A DNA stretch of 43,219 nt, taken from positions 1-43,219 of the forward strand of contig PHBQ01000016.1 in NCBI GenBank assembly GCA_002841975.1, given 5' to 3'. Origin of the DNA: Candidatus Cloacimonetes bacterium HGW-Cloacimonetes-1 (lineage in GTDB: Bacteria; Cloacimonadota; Cloacimonadia; Cloacimonadales; Cloacimonadaceae). Position 1 is the stretch's first letter. Each line of letters starts with the position of its first letter. Under the pieces are notes generated by a model, which saw only the letters and a program-made list of their open reading frames with translations, had not been told where the DNA came from and searched no databases. A program made the position numbers and the translations under genes. This document shows, piece by piece, positions 1 to 8,948 of the stretch.

Positions 1-386
1 CATGCCGTGTATGATGGTGCTGTGTAGATGATTGCGGTAGTAGTACCGGCTTTGAATAGTGCGGAGAAAAACCGCTCTGCAATAGATGCGGCATATTCAG
101 GATTGGTGGATTTGTTTTCTGCCGGGAAAACTACGTCGTTTAACCAGGGTAGTAATGCCGGACGGTACTGCCCACGAATATCAAACTGCGAAAGGTGGAC
201 ATGCATATCTATCAAGCCGGGTAGGCATGCAAAGGCAGTTTTGTCTTCGTACTCATTATGAATGGAAGCGTCAAACGGTTCAATAGATACAATGATACCT
301 GCTTCAATCGCGATTACAACATCGTTCAAGTATGTTGTCTTTGCCGAGTCTATGGGCGTGATAAGATTAGTTTTTATCTTTCTCAT
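1..386 (-). CDS. Guanine deaminase-like amidohydrolase (N-terminal part, cut by window edge)
   Basis: The first 128 codons are present and the rest lies beyond the left edge. The start ATG at 386 gives MRKIKTNLITPID, and a short beta-rich N-terminal stretch leads to LPGLIDMHVHLSQF. The HxH there is the metal-binding pair at the start of the amidohydrolase TIM barrel. The next stretch, LLPWLNDVVFPAE, resembles the segment after the HxH in guanine deaminases, which turn guanine into xanthine in purine salvage. Other deaminating amidohydrolases remain possible because the rest of the active site is missing. The start lies inside the 3' end of the upstream FG-GAP gene (20-base overlap, different frame), so translation is probably coupled to it. 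It is the last visible gene of the run that begins with lysC. Confidence 0.72.
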   Translation of the reverse strand, partial: MRKIKTNLITPIDSAKTTYLNDVVIAIEAGIIVSIEPFDASIHNEYEDKTAFACLPGLIDMHVHLSQFDIRGQYRPALLPWLNDVVFPAENKSTNPEYAASIAERFFSALFKAGTTTAIIYTAPSYTA

Positions 387-3108
387 AAGAAATCCTTTTT
401 AGCGCTTTTACTTTCAAATCTCCGATCCCAAAATGCAATATCGGAGCATTCTGGGAGCTTGTTCCCTTGGCAGAAGACAGTTCACGTATCAAACGTGTTT
501 CCTTGCCCTTTCTATCTTGTAAGATCAGCTCTACTCTGGTTCCAAATGCCGGAGAGTTGGGGTTTGAGGTATATTCTGTAGGATCTCTCAGCAAGAGGAT
601 CTGCTCATTTTTCCAGACGGGTTTAATCTGAATAGATTTGTTTTTGGTCACGGTTTGATTAATCAGAATCTTAGTGGCATTACCGCTACCGACAACGAGA
701 TCAAGTAGACCGTCGTTATTGAGATCACCACTGGCATTTCCCCAACCGTTAAAGACCCTTGCACCCGCTAGCCATGTAATATCCTCAAAAGTACCATCTC
801 CCTTATTGTGGTAAAGATATGAGCGGTCATGTTCGTAAACAGAAGTGATAAAGAGATCAAGCAGGCCGTCGTTATCTGCATCAAACCACAGAGGATCCGA
901 ATGCAATTCATCATAAGTAATGCCCGCCAAAGAAGTAACATCTGTAAACTGCCAGTAATAGATAGTGTCGTTCTCTACTACATTGTACTGTAAGCCATCA
1001 TTGCGTAGCAACATACTGACGTCCGAGATATCCATGTAACGAGGATGTGCCAGATTTGCAATGAACAGATCCAGGTCTCCGTCGTTATCATAGTCGCCCC
1101 AGTCTGCTCCGATGCTATGCCCGAAGTAGCCGTCCTTGTTTTTGCCTTGCAGACCAAACAGTGAAGCCACATCTACAAATAGGCTGTCGCTTTGCTTCCA
1201 ACAAAAGTTGCGATTCAGACGATAATTAGTTACCAGGATTTCCTGTTTACCATCATTATCAAAGTCTGCGGGAGCCACACCCCTTCCAGCTAAGCCGGGG
1301 TCGGCTGTATAATCCGGGTCACGGAAACCCCTGCTTACAGACTGATCTGCAAAGTAGCCGTCTTGATTGTACCAAAAATAGTCCGGATATCCGGATCGCA
1401 CTTGCCATTTCTCATAGTTTGCCACATAGAGGGAGGGATAGCCTTTACCATAAATATCTACCCAGGCAAGGCCTTCAGAGGGAGACTTGTCGTCCACATC
1501 CCCGGCTTTGTCATTCACTGTGACAAAGCGGATGTTGCCCATGTTCTTCAGCAGTGTATCTCCGCGACCTTGATCGGCTGAGGAGGCACAAAATATATCC
1601 AGCAAGCCATCTTTATTGAAGTCTGCAAACAAGCCACCAGTTGTTTTGTACTCTCCTAAACCAGCACTCTCACTGATATCAGAAAAACCACCGTTAAGAT
1701 TATTGAGATACAGTTTATTGCCATTGAACAGGATATCTGTCCAGCCATCATTATCTACATCACCCAAAGCCACTCTGCTATATCTGGTACTATCCAGTCC
1801 GGCAGCATCGGTTACATCAGCAAATCGGATGCCATTATAGTTCCTGAGCTTTCGCACCCAGGTCATGGTTTCTTGCTTGATGCGTAACGACTTGTGAATT
1901 GCCACAATGTAGTTCCAAGCATCAGCATCATACCGCTTTCTGGGAGACCCGTATGATAGAGAGAGGGACATGTATTTGACAGCCTGTAAGAGGGACGCTT
2001 TATCAGTTGATAAGGCTTCCACTTTCCCTTTCCAGTAATACAGCTCCGATAGCTCCCCCGCATCGTTATCAGCAAAGATCAGGGATTCACACAACACTCT
2101 CAGATCTACCAATTGGCTTTTCGAAATTGATAACGATAACATTAAGGAATCCTCATCCCCATAATACCCATACTGGTTGATGAGAGCGTAATACTTTGCT
2201 TTTAACTGCATGAGTTTGAGCTTGTTAGCCCACGTTGTGGCATCAATTTGATCGAACAGTATCTGATGCTCCGTTTGGTTATCTTTGAGGAGTGTATCTA
2301 TTTCAGACACGATAGACTCCAAGACTATCTTGTTTTCAGTTTGGGAACTGAGACTCCTACGTAACTGAGGGCTCAAGAGATAGATACATGAGATATAGCT
2401 GTATTCAGGACTTTGTCCCAAACCAGAGCCAATACGGGATATCAACTGCGCATAGTTCTTTGAGCTTGATAGATGGTAGAGCTCATAATAGTATGCAGCT
2501 TGTGCCCATTGCGATCTGGGAAAGTTATCCATAAACTCCTGGATGCCCTGATATGCCAGCGAGTCACTGCGCTCCACGCTAATCTGGTCTATCCACGCCT
2601 TCGCCAATTCCTCGATCACAAAGTTATAGGATTGGAGACTGCGAATCACCGGGAAATACTCATCCTCTTTCAAGCCCTCGTCATAGACCTTGATGACCAA
2701 TGAATCAGCTGGATTTGGAAAGCAGGATTTGAGAGTATCCAATTCAGATTGATAAGTACTGAGATAGCTTTCATCTATCCGCAAATAAGATTTGGAGAGT
2801 AAGATCCACTGAACTGCGCTATCCAGATCCTGATAATGAGTAGCCAGCAAGTAGTGGCAGTCCGCAGCCAGATCCGGATCCTTGATCACTTTTGAATATT
2901 CAAATGCGAGTTTGAGCCATTCAGCACGGGGTGATGGGGTTTTGATACTATCAAATATGCTAACCTCGTATCGCTTCAGGACGCTATATAGCTCTTTATC
3001 CATGCAGAATCTGGCATCCTCGAGCGTCAATCCCACCAAGGGCTTACCGATACCAATTAACACCAATAGCATCAGAGTTCGGACTATAAGCTGTTTTATC
3101 AAATTCAT
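367..3108 (-). CDS. Secreted FG-GAP/VCBS-repeat protein with C-terminal ASPIC/UnbV domain
   Basis: 913 residues from the ATG at 3108. This start gives a clean signal peptide (MNLIKQLIVRTLMLLVLIGI), has AAGG upstream and leaves 16 bases after hslO; a longer frame to 3171 would overlap hslO. Residues about 30-440 are helical and TPR-like. From about 449 to 800 there are at least six calcium-binding-type FG-GAP/VCBS motifs of the form DxDxDG: DVDNDGWTD, DFNKDGLLD, DFDNDGKQE, DYDNDGDLD, DADNDGLLD and DLNNDGLLD, consistent with a beta-propeller. Residues about 850-910 match the ASPIC/UnbV pattern (FGTRVEL, SSQNAPILHFGIGD). The family is known as large exported proteins, mostly without assigned function. 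It is probably periplasmic or surface-exposed. No substrate can be named. Confidence 0.85.
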   Translation of the reverse strand: MNLIKQLIVRTLMLLVLIGIGKPLVGLTLEDARFCMDKELYSVLKRYEVSIFDSIKTPSPRAEWLKLAFEYSKVIKDPDLAADCHYLLATHYQDLDSAVQWILLSKSYLRIDESYLSTYQSELDTLKSCFPNPADSLVIKVYDEGLKEDEYFPVIRSLQSYNFVIEELAKAWIDQISVERSDSLAYQGIQEFMDNFPRSQWAQAAYYYELYHLSSSKNYAQLISRIGSGLGQSPEYSYISCIYLLSPQLRRSLSSQTENKIVLESIVSEIDTLLKDNQTEHQILFDQIDATTWANKLKLMQLKAKYYALINQYGYYGDEDSLMLSLSISKSQLVDLRVLCESLIFADNDAGELSELYYWKGKVEALSTDKASLLQAVKYMSLSLSYGSPRKRYDADAWNYIVAIHKSLRIKQETMTWVRKLRNYNGIRFADVTDAAGLDSTRYSRVALGDVDNDGWTDILFNGNKLYLNNLNGGFSDISESAGLGEYKTTGGLFADFNKDGLLDIFCASSADQGRGDTLLKNMGNIRFVTVNDKAGDVDDKSPSEGLAWVDIYGKGYPSLYVANYEKWQVRSGYPDYFWYNQDGYFADQSVSRGFRDPDYTADPGLAGRGVAPADFDNDGKQEILVTNYRLNRNFCWKQSDSLFVDVASLFGLQGKNKDGYFGHSIGADWGDYDNDGDLDLFIANLAHPRYMDISDVSMLLRNDGLQYNVVENDTIYYWQFTDVTSLAGITYDELHSDPLWFDADNDGLLDLFITSVYEHDRSYLYHNKGDGTFEDITWLAGARVFNGWGNASGDLNNDGLLDLVVGSGNATKILINQTVTKNKSIQIKPVWKNEQILLLRDPTEYTSNPNSPAFGTRVELILQDRKGKETRLIRELSSAKGTSSQNAPILHFGIGDLKVKALKRISYEKDKN

Positions 3109-3124
3109 TTCATTTAACCTTTTT

Positions 3125-4003
3125 TCAGGACTCAAACAGTGACAGTAGGTGTTCCATGTCCGCAGTGTCAAACTTGTACTCTTGGTTACAATAGGAACAG
3201 ACGGGGGATATCCCTTCTTTCATCTCGTTCAACTCAGCATACCCCAGCGTAATCAACGCCTTTTCAAAGCGATCCTTTGAGCAATTGCACCGGAACTCTA
3301 TTGACTGCTCCTTTGTCACATTCCAATCCAGATCCTTCAGAACAAACTTATCCAGAATATCAATAATACTGTAACCCATGTCCATCAAATCCGTAATATG
3401 AGGTGTTTTGTTGATATTGTCTATAATCTGATCTGCCAGCTTTGGATCTGCATGGGGCATTTGCTGGATGATATATCCACCGGAAGCACGAACTTTGGCA
3501 TTGTTGTCAAAGAGTACACCCAGGCTCACAGCTGTGGGAATTTGCTCTGATTGAAGGTAATAATTGGCAATGTCTTCACCGATTTCCCCTGATACGATCT
3601 CCGATATTCCATTGAATGGAGTTCCGGTACCAATATCCCGAATAATCGTCAATGTCCCTGTGCCGATATGCTTTGCCAATAAGTAGTTATCCGCCACTTC
3701 ATCGAAGAACAGGGAAGGGTTTTTGGCATAAGCACGGATAAATCCGCCGTGTTCATAAACTACTATTGCACCATGTAAAGGGCCATCACAGTTCAGATTG
3801 ATGCTGACGTTTGATTTGGGGCTCTTCAATTCTATGCCCATCATAGCAGTGGCAGAGATCAAGCGACCGATCATCACTGTTGCCAGGGGTGAGAGATCGT
3901 GAAGATCTCTGGTAGTTTGGACTGTTTTTGTAGAATCCACTGCAAAGATTCTAAACTGTTCACCACATGCAGTGGCTCTGTAGATGATATCTGTACTGTT
4001 CAT
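3125..4003 (-). CDS. hslO: Hsp33 redox-regulated chaperone
   Basis: 292 residues, the normal Hsp33 length. The N-terminal domain matches the family (YRATACGEQFRIFAVDST, LHDLSPLATVMIGRLISA). The C-terminal zinc-binding switch has the four expected cysteines as CxC (FRCNCSKDRF) and CxxC (VCSYC), about 27 residues apart. In characterised Hsp33, oxidation of these cysteines releases zinc and activates holdase activity against unfolding proteins in the cytoplasm. The ATG at 4003 overlaps the stop of the SpoIID-like gene as ATGA, so translation is probably coupled. It is not next to oxidative-stress genes here; it sits in a housekeeping run downstream of metG. The call is firm. Confidence 0.96.
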   Translation of the reverse strand: MNSTDIIYRATACGEQFRIFAVDSTKTVQTTRDLHDLSPLATVMIGRLISATAMMGIELKSPKSNVSINLNCDGPLHGAIVVYEHGGFIRAYAKNPSLFFDEVADNYLLAKHIGTGTLTIIRDIGTGTPFNGISEIVSGEIGEDIANYYLQSEQIPTAVSLGVLFDNNAKVRASGGYIIQQMPHADPKLADQIIDNINKTPHITDLMDMGYSIIDILDKFVLKDLDWNVTKEQSIEFRCNCSKDRFEKALITLGYAELNEMKEGISPVCSYCNQEYKFDTADMEHLLSLFES

Positions 4004-5499
4004 TTATCTTCCTTCAACCAATTATCTATGATATGAGTTCCTGGGTAGAAAAAAGACAAAATACTCTGCCAGCTTTCTCCACTGCGTGCCATCTGTAAAG
4101 TGCTGACTTGACAGAGCCCCACTCCATGCCCGGATCCTTTCCCATTGAGTAGCAAATCGCCACCGACATTGATCACCGGATTGCCATCAGCGCTCAAGTC
4201 GTAGTCTCCATTTATATAGAAGAATGAACTGGGGAGATTTCCAAAAGCCCCACGTATTTTGTATTCACCGTCGATTACCACAGAGTTATTTATCTTGATG
4301 GAAAGCACTCTACCGGAGTATCCTCTTTTCAGGATTTCGATAGTCCGGATTTTGTCGATTTGCGTGTTTTTTTCCAGTTGACTTTTACTAATACGATTGC
4401 TCCAGGCGACTGATGCCCTTTCCCAACTGGACATGTCGTTAGTATGGACCTTCATATCTATCCAATATCTGGCATCTTCTTCAATGGTCAGATCCAAGCT
4501 ATCTGTTTCAGCGTAAACGGATACACCCATCAAATACTCTATGGGCTTTCCTTTCCAAATATTCCGGGAAGAATCTGTCTTCCCACCGCTGCTACTATGG
4601 TATGGAGTTTCTGCTAACTGCGTGCCAAATGCCAGGACACAGTTTTGAGTGTCTGTGACTGCTTGCAGGACGCTACTATTCAGCAAATGCTTCCCTTTAT
4701 AGACTTGGCAATGAGTGGCATTACACAAGTCATATCCGTCATCTTTGTGGCGGTTATATAGTAACAAGCTGACGGCATGAGAACGGGCTGCAACGGCTTG
4801 AGCTTTCATGGCTTCGAGCGGGGCATTATTGCCGATCTCATTTTGGATAACACCCGCGACATAGTCTTCCAGAGGGAGTCTATGACACACCAAGAGGCGA
4901 TTCTCTCCAGACTTGACGAAGAAATCGCCGGAGTATTTGAGCGGTTTGTTGTTAAAAGAGATATCGTTATTGGACGACATCTTCAGCGGTGATTCCAGGT
5001 AGTAAACATTGGATTTCGCTACGGTAATTTTAACCAAAGTACCTGCCATTGGTATCGTTCGGATTCTATTACTTGGGAATCCGGCAGAACTGGCATATTC
5101 TTCTGCCTCTGCTCTGGTATCAAAGAAAATATCCTCAAAAATCAAGCGTTCTTTTTGGATTATCAATTGTCCATCACGCCATTTGTAAGAAGTAACGACG
5201 TTTTCCGCTTCATCACCGGTATAGTCTGCCGGCAGCTGCTCGGTACGAGTTAATAATCCATACACACTGTGTATATTAGACTCGTACGGTTCAATTACAA
5301 ATGAACCGGTCAATTCGCGGCTGATAGCAGAGCCTATCTCGGAGACTATCACTACCGTTGAGCTTTGTACACTGATACTGTTTCCTGAATCTAGCATAAC
5401 ATCCAGGATCAGAGTATTATCTACGATTTCGGCAGCATAAAAAGCCTGGACTCCTGCTAATGCAAAGATTAACAGGAGCAAGGCAATTTTACTGTACAT
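4000..5499 (-). CDS. SpoIID/LytB domain protein (probable exported peptidoglycan-acting protein)
   Basis: 499 residues with an N-terminal signal peptide (MYSKIALLLLIFALAGVQAF). The SpoIID/LytB core runs from about residue 205 to 490: PLEDYVAGVIQNEIG, MKAQAVAARSHAV, HCQVYKG, YHSSSGGKT and finally GKGSGHGVGLCQ. SpoIID of Bacillus is a lytic transglycosylase acting on denuded glycan strands. Gram-negative relatives with the same fold are exported and usually uncharacterised. The organism shows no sporulation genes here, so a role in cell-wall turnover or division is more likely than sporulation; that is inference. The N-terminal 200 residues are beta-rich and not recognised. It starts 17 bases after metG with no clear Shine-Dalgarno site and ends in an ATGA overlap with hslO. 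Confidence 0.88.
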   Translation of the reverse strand: MYSKIALLLLIFALAGVQAFYAAEIVDNTLILDVMLDSGNSISVQSSTVVIVSEIGSAISRELTGSFVIEPYESNIHSVYGLLTRTEQLPADYTGDEAENVVTSYKWRDGQLIIQKERLIFEDIFFDTRAEAEEYASSAGFPSNRIRTIPMAGTLVKITVAKSNVYYLESPLKMSSNNDISFNNKPLKYSGDFFVKSGENRLLVCHRLPLEDYVAGVIQNEIGNNAPLEAMKAQAVAARSHAVSLLLYNRHKDDGYDLCNATHCQVYKGKHLLNSSVLQAVTDTQNCVLAFGTQLAETPYHSSSGGKTDSSRNIWKGKPIEYLMGVSVYAETDSLDLTIEEDARYWIDMKVHTNDMSSWERASVAWSNRISKSQLEKNTQIDKIRTIEILKRGYSGRVLSIKINNSVVIDGEYKIRGAFGNLPSSFFYINGDYDLSADGNPVINVGGDLLLNGKGSGHGVGLCQVSTLQMARSGESWQSILSFFYPGTHIIDNWLKEDK

Positions 5500-5516
5500 A
5501 TTGTACTAAACTATTG

Positions 5517-7535
5517 TTATTGAACGGTTGATCCGGGCTCGGTGTCACGCTGAGGAATCGTCAAAGACAATACACCATCGTATTCAGCAGCCAAAATCAT
5601 ACCCTGTGAGACGATGCCACGGATCTTGCGTGGTTCCAGATTGACCAGCATCAGTACTTTTTTACCCACGATATCCTGAGCTTGGTAATAGGCAGCTATA
5701 CCCGCCACCAGTTCCCGTTGTTCGGAACCAATATTCACTTTCAAATGTAGCAATTTATCTGTCTTTGGCACCGGCTCAGCGGCCAAAATCTCCGCAATCC
5801 GAATGTCCATCTTGGCAAAGTCATCAAAGCTGATTGATTCTTTGATGGGTTTATAAACCTTCTCCGGAGCGATTTTCGGAACTGCTCCCAATTTGGCTAC
5901 TTGAAGCTCGATCTCACTATCCTCAATCTTTCTGAAGAGGGGTTTGACCTCACCGATATACACTTTTGTATTGATCAATTGCTTAGCTTCCTGCCAGGAT
6001 TGCACAGGTTCCAGACCCAGCATGTCTCTCAGTTCTTTCATAGCCAGAGGCATAATAGGGCTGAGGACCACTGATATCTTATATGCCAAACACAGGCAAA
6101 CATATAGAGTTTCCTTTGCTGAATCCGGGTTGGATTTGATCTCCACCCATGCCTTGCGTTCGTCGAAATATTTATTACCGATCCTGGCAATGTCCATGAT
6201 CAGTTTTGTGTTCTTCTTTACTTGATATTGTCTATACCCATCGTAAATCTCGGATACGATATTGTCTGCATCATTCAAAACGGCTTTACTCATGTCAGAT
6301 AGCTCTACAGGTTCGATGAAGCCTTCAAAGTGCTTCTTGGAAAAGGCAAGCACGCGGTTTACCAGATTTCCGAGTACGTTATTGAGTTCACCATTGATCC
6401 TTTGCTGAAAGTCTTTGAACCCAAAGTCAGAGTCCTTTGTCTCCGGGGCATTTGCAGCCAGGTAATAACGCAGGTATTCACCGGGGAAATCCTGAACAAA
6501 TTCATCCACCCAGATTGCCCAATTGCGGCTGGTAGATATCTTTTGCCCTTCCAAATTCATGAATTCATTGGCAGGAACATCGTGAGGAAGGCAGTACTTT
6601 TGGTCCTGTCCCATCAGCATTGCCGGCCAGATGATAGAATGGAAAATGATATTGTCCTTTCCGATAAAGTGAATAAGCTTGGTTTCCGGATCATGCCAAT
6701 AATCCTTCCAGCGCTCCGGTTCTCCGATATTTTTGGCCCATTCGATAGTGGAAGAAATATAGCCAATAGGCGCATCGAACCACACATACAAAACCTTGCC
6801 CTCTGCTTCAGGAATTGGAACCGGTACGCCCCAGCTGAGGTCACGTGTGATCGATCTTTCGATCAAACCTTGTTCGAGTAGATTGAGCATAAAGTTGCGG
6901 ACATTTTCCTTCCAATAGGTTTTATGTGCAATCCAATCTCCCAACTGGGATGTAAATTGGTTCAGTTGCAGAAACCAATGTCTGGTGTCGCGAACAATCG
7001 GAGTATTCCCGCAGATTTTACACTTGGGCTCTTTGAGGCTGATAGAATCATAAACTTGGCCGCAAGCATCACACTGATCGCCTCTGGCACCTGTGGCGGA
7101 GCATTTGGGGCACAAGCCCTCTACATAACGATCCGGAAGAAACCTTTTGTCGTGTTCACAATAAAACTGTTTTGTATCTTTGGGTTTGATGTATCCTTTG
7201 TTAAAGAGGTTAGTAAAGAAACCTTGTGCCAGCTGGTAATGATGTTCTCTGGCGGTTCCGGAGAAATTGTCGAACTCGATGCCAACGCCGTCAAACGCAC
7301 TTTTGATGGAATTATGATACCTTTCCACGACCTGATGAGGTGTGATTCCTTCGTTATCGGCACTGATCGAGATCGGTGTGCCATGCTCATCGGTTCCACA
7401 GATATAGATTACATCCTCATGATTCAGACGCAAAAAGCGTACAAATATATCAGCCGGGAGATAAGCTCCGGCGACATGTCCAACGTGCAATTTGCCATTT
7501 GCATAGGGGAGAGCACTGGTTACCAAATATTTCAT
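5517..7535 (-). CDS. metG: Methionyl-tRNA synthetase with C-terminal tRNA-binding domain
   Basis: 672 residues from the ATG at 7535, chosen because GGAGG lies 6 bases upstream and the protein then begins MKYLVTSALPYANG as in the family. It charges tRNA-Met. The HIGH motif is HVGH (residues 17-20). The zinc knuckle region has CPKC, CDACG and CKICG. The KMSKS loop reads KISTSRNWAIW, a form known in Bacteroidetes and archaeal-type MetG, so it is not a defect. The last 105 residues form the EMAPII/Arc1p-like OB-fold (FAKMDIRIAEI, LVAGIA, NLEPRKIRGIVSQGMILAA) that binds tRNA and makes the enzyme a dimer in E. coli. The ATG overlaps the lysC stop as ATGA. Confidence 0.97.
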   Translation of the reverse strand: MKYLVTSALPYANGKLHVGHVAGAYLPADIFVRFLRLNHEDVIYICGTDEHGTPISISADNEGITPHQVVERYHNSIKSAFDGVGIEFDNFSGTAREHHYQLAQGFFTNLFNKGYIKPKDTKQFYCEHDKRFLPDRYVEGLCPKCSATGARGDQCDACGQVYDSISLKEPKCKICGNTPIVRDTRHWFLQLNQFTSQLGDWIAHKTYWKENVRNFMLNLLEQGLIERSITRDLSWGVPVPIPEAEGKVLYVWFDAPIGYISSTIEWAKNIGEPERWKDYWHDPETKLIHFIGKDNIIFHSIIWPAMLMGQDQKYCLPHDVPANEFMNLEGQKISTSRNWAIWVDEFVQDFPGEYLRYYLAANAPETKDSDFGFKDFQQRINGELNNVLGNLVNRVLAFSKKHFEGFIEPVELSDMSKAVLNDADNIVSEIYDGYRQYQVKKNTKLIMDIARIGNKYFDERKAWVEIKSNPDSAKETLYVCLCLAYKISVVLSPIMPLAMKELRDMLGLEPVQSWQEAKQLINTKVYIGEVKPLFRKIEDSEIELQVAKLGAVPKIAPEKVYKPIKESISFDDFAKMDIRIAEILAAEPVPKTDKLLHLKVNIGSEQRELVAGIAAYYQAQDIVGKKVLMLVNLEPRKIRGIVSQGMILAAEYDGVLSLTIPQRDTEPGSTVQ

Positions 7536-8716
7536 ACTGATCCTCCGATAAACTTTTGGTGAAGTGTAGTGACGCATTGATTTACCATTGCAGATGGCAA
7601 CAGTAATTCAATCGTTTTCTCGCTGTGAGAAATATCCATGACCTGATAATCTTTCGTAGCTTCCATAGTTTGTGCCAGATAGTTCAGATCGAGGTTGATC
7701 CCGATTCCCACCAGGATCACAAATCCCAAATCCGGAGTTCTTTTCATGATCTGTACTCCATTCGAATCCAGGTAGTGCACAATCTCACTATCATATTTGT
7801 CTTCTACATAGATCATCAGACTATCGTTCTGCATATGGAACTTAAAAATCTCATGGATCCAGTTTTGGAGTACAAGGGGAGTATTCTGATCCGCAGGTAT
7901 CTGGTAGCATACCAGTTTGTCTTTGTGAGCAATAGCACTTATCTTTCTATCTTCCATAATATTATCCTTGTATTGTGGGTCGTGGTCGGGATCAAACAGC
8001 ATGGTCCCGGGTGCAAATGTGAATGAAGATTTTATCTCCACCGGTATTCCAAATTTATATCCAAATTCTACGGCTCGCGGATGCAGTACTTTGGACCCAT
8101 TGTAAGCCAGTGCTAACATCTGGGCATAGTCCAATTCCGGGATCAAACGGGGTTTATCGATGATACGAGGATCGGCACTATAAACACCATCCACATCAGT
8201 ATAAATCTCGCATTTCTCTGCCTTCAGATAGCATGCTAATGCAACAGCAGAAGTGTCAGATCCGCCCCGTCCCAAGGTTGTGATCTCTTTGGATAAGCTT
8301 ACGCCTTGAAATCCTGCCACGATCACGATTTTTCCCTTGTTCAGTTCTTCCAGGATGCGGAAGGCATTGACTCTCAAAATGCGTGCATTTCCATGCTTGT
8401 CATCGGTGATAATGCCGCTTTGAGAACCGGTAAACGAAATGGAAGAAAATCCCTCTTCCTGGAGCGATAACGATAACAGGGACATCGTAATACGTTCTCC
8501 GGCTGTCAGCAGCATATCCAGTTCCCGACGGGAAGGATGATCCGTGATCTGATATGCCATTCCAAATAGTTCGTCAGTTGTCTTACCCATTGCGGATACG
8601 ACTATTACGACCTGTTCTCCGCTGTGAGAGCCCTGAGCGATCTTACGCGCAATATTTCGGATTCGATCGATACTGCCGACCGATGTTCCACCAAATTTCT
8701 TTACAATTATAGCCAT
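7532..8716 (-). CDS. lysC: Aspartate kinase
   Basis: 394 residues, a monofunctional enzyme phosphorylating aspartate as the first step to lysine, threonine and methionine. It begins MAIIVKKFGGTSVGS, the nucleotide-binding signature. It contains the substrate/ATP segment GRGGSDTSAVALACYL and IYTDVDGVYSADPRI, and ends in about 125 residues with two ACT-like regulatory repeats, the usual site of feedback inhibition. It is the first gene of the run that continues with metG, so an early methionine/lysine pathway enzyme is co-transcribed with a methionine charging enzyme. A TTGACA sits on the minus strand at 8754-8749, but no good -10 follows it and the leader would be only about 10 bases. I therefore do not call a promoter. 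No riboswitch fold was recognised. Confidence 0.95.
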   Translation of the reverse strand: MAIIVKKFGGTSVGSIDRIRNIARKIAQGSHSGEQVVIVVSAMGKTTDELFGMAYQITDHPSRRELDMLLTAGERITMSLLSLSLQEEGFSSISFTGSQSGIITDDKHGNARILRVNAFRILEELNKGKIVIVAGFQGVSLSKEITTLGRGGSDTSAVALACYLKAEKCEIYTDVDGVYSADPRIIDKPRLIPELDYAQMLALAYNGSKVLHPRAVEFGYKFGIPVEIKSSFTFAPGTMLFDPDHDPQYKDNIMEDRKISAIAHKDKLVCYQIPADQNTPLVLQNWIHEIFKFHMQNDSLMIYVEDKYDSEIVHYLDSNGVQIMKRTPDLGFVILVGIGINLDLNYLAQTMEATKDYQVMDISHSEKTIELLLPSAMVNQCVTTLHQKFIGGSV

Positions 8717-8769
8717 AGAAACTCACAAAACACAGAGAGATTAGTAAATGTCAAGAGAATTATGCTCCC

Positions 8770-8850
8770 TTACTCAAATCTCAGGTGATTCCCTCGTACT
8801 TCCCTCGTGAAGCCCTTGTGAGCACAAGGGAATCGCAAGAGAAGCACCTC
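8770..8850 (+). repeat. Intergenic CCCTCGTG palindromic repeat, copy A
   Basis: One of four copies of the same element; the others are at 19236, 28747 and 37532. It reads TTACTCAAATCTCAGGTG, then ATTCCCTCGT and ACTTCCCTCGTGAAG, then a perfect hairpin CCCTTGTG-AG-CACAAGGG (8813-8830), then AATCGCAAGAGAAG. GATTCCCT at the left pairs with AGGGAATC at the right, so the whole unit can fold. It lies upstream of lysC and downstream of the DUF3795 gene. Confidence 0.85.
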
Positions 8851-8948
8851 TGTAAGACTTGGGGTTCAAATATACAAGAAAGATCCGTGAACGCGATTTC
8901 TTTCGGATTAAAAACGAGTAATACCTGAATCAGGCTTATTGAATAACG

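Noticed and set aside
6510-6545. KISTS in place of KMSKS in MetG, considered as a broken active site.
   Set aside because: This form is normal in Bacteroidetes- and archaeal-type MetG; all other motifs are intact.
6330-7562. Long plus-strand open frames of 183 and 212 codons opposite metG.
   Set aside because: They are antisense to a fully conserved methionyl-tRNA synthetase, have no family match and no Shine-Dalgarno site. They are shadows of the metG codon usage.
8726-8754. TTGACA on the minus strand before lysC, considered as its promoter.
   Set aside because: No -10 at 16-18 bases and the leader would be too short for a ribosome-binding site.
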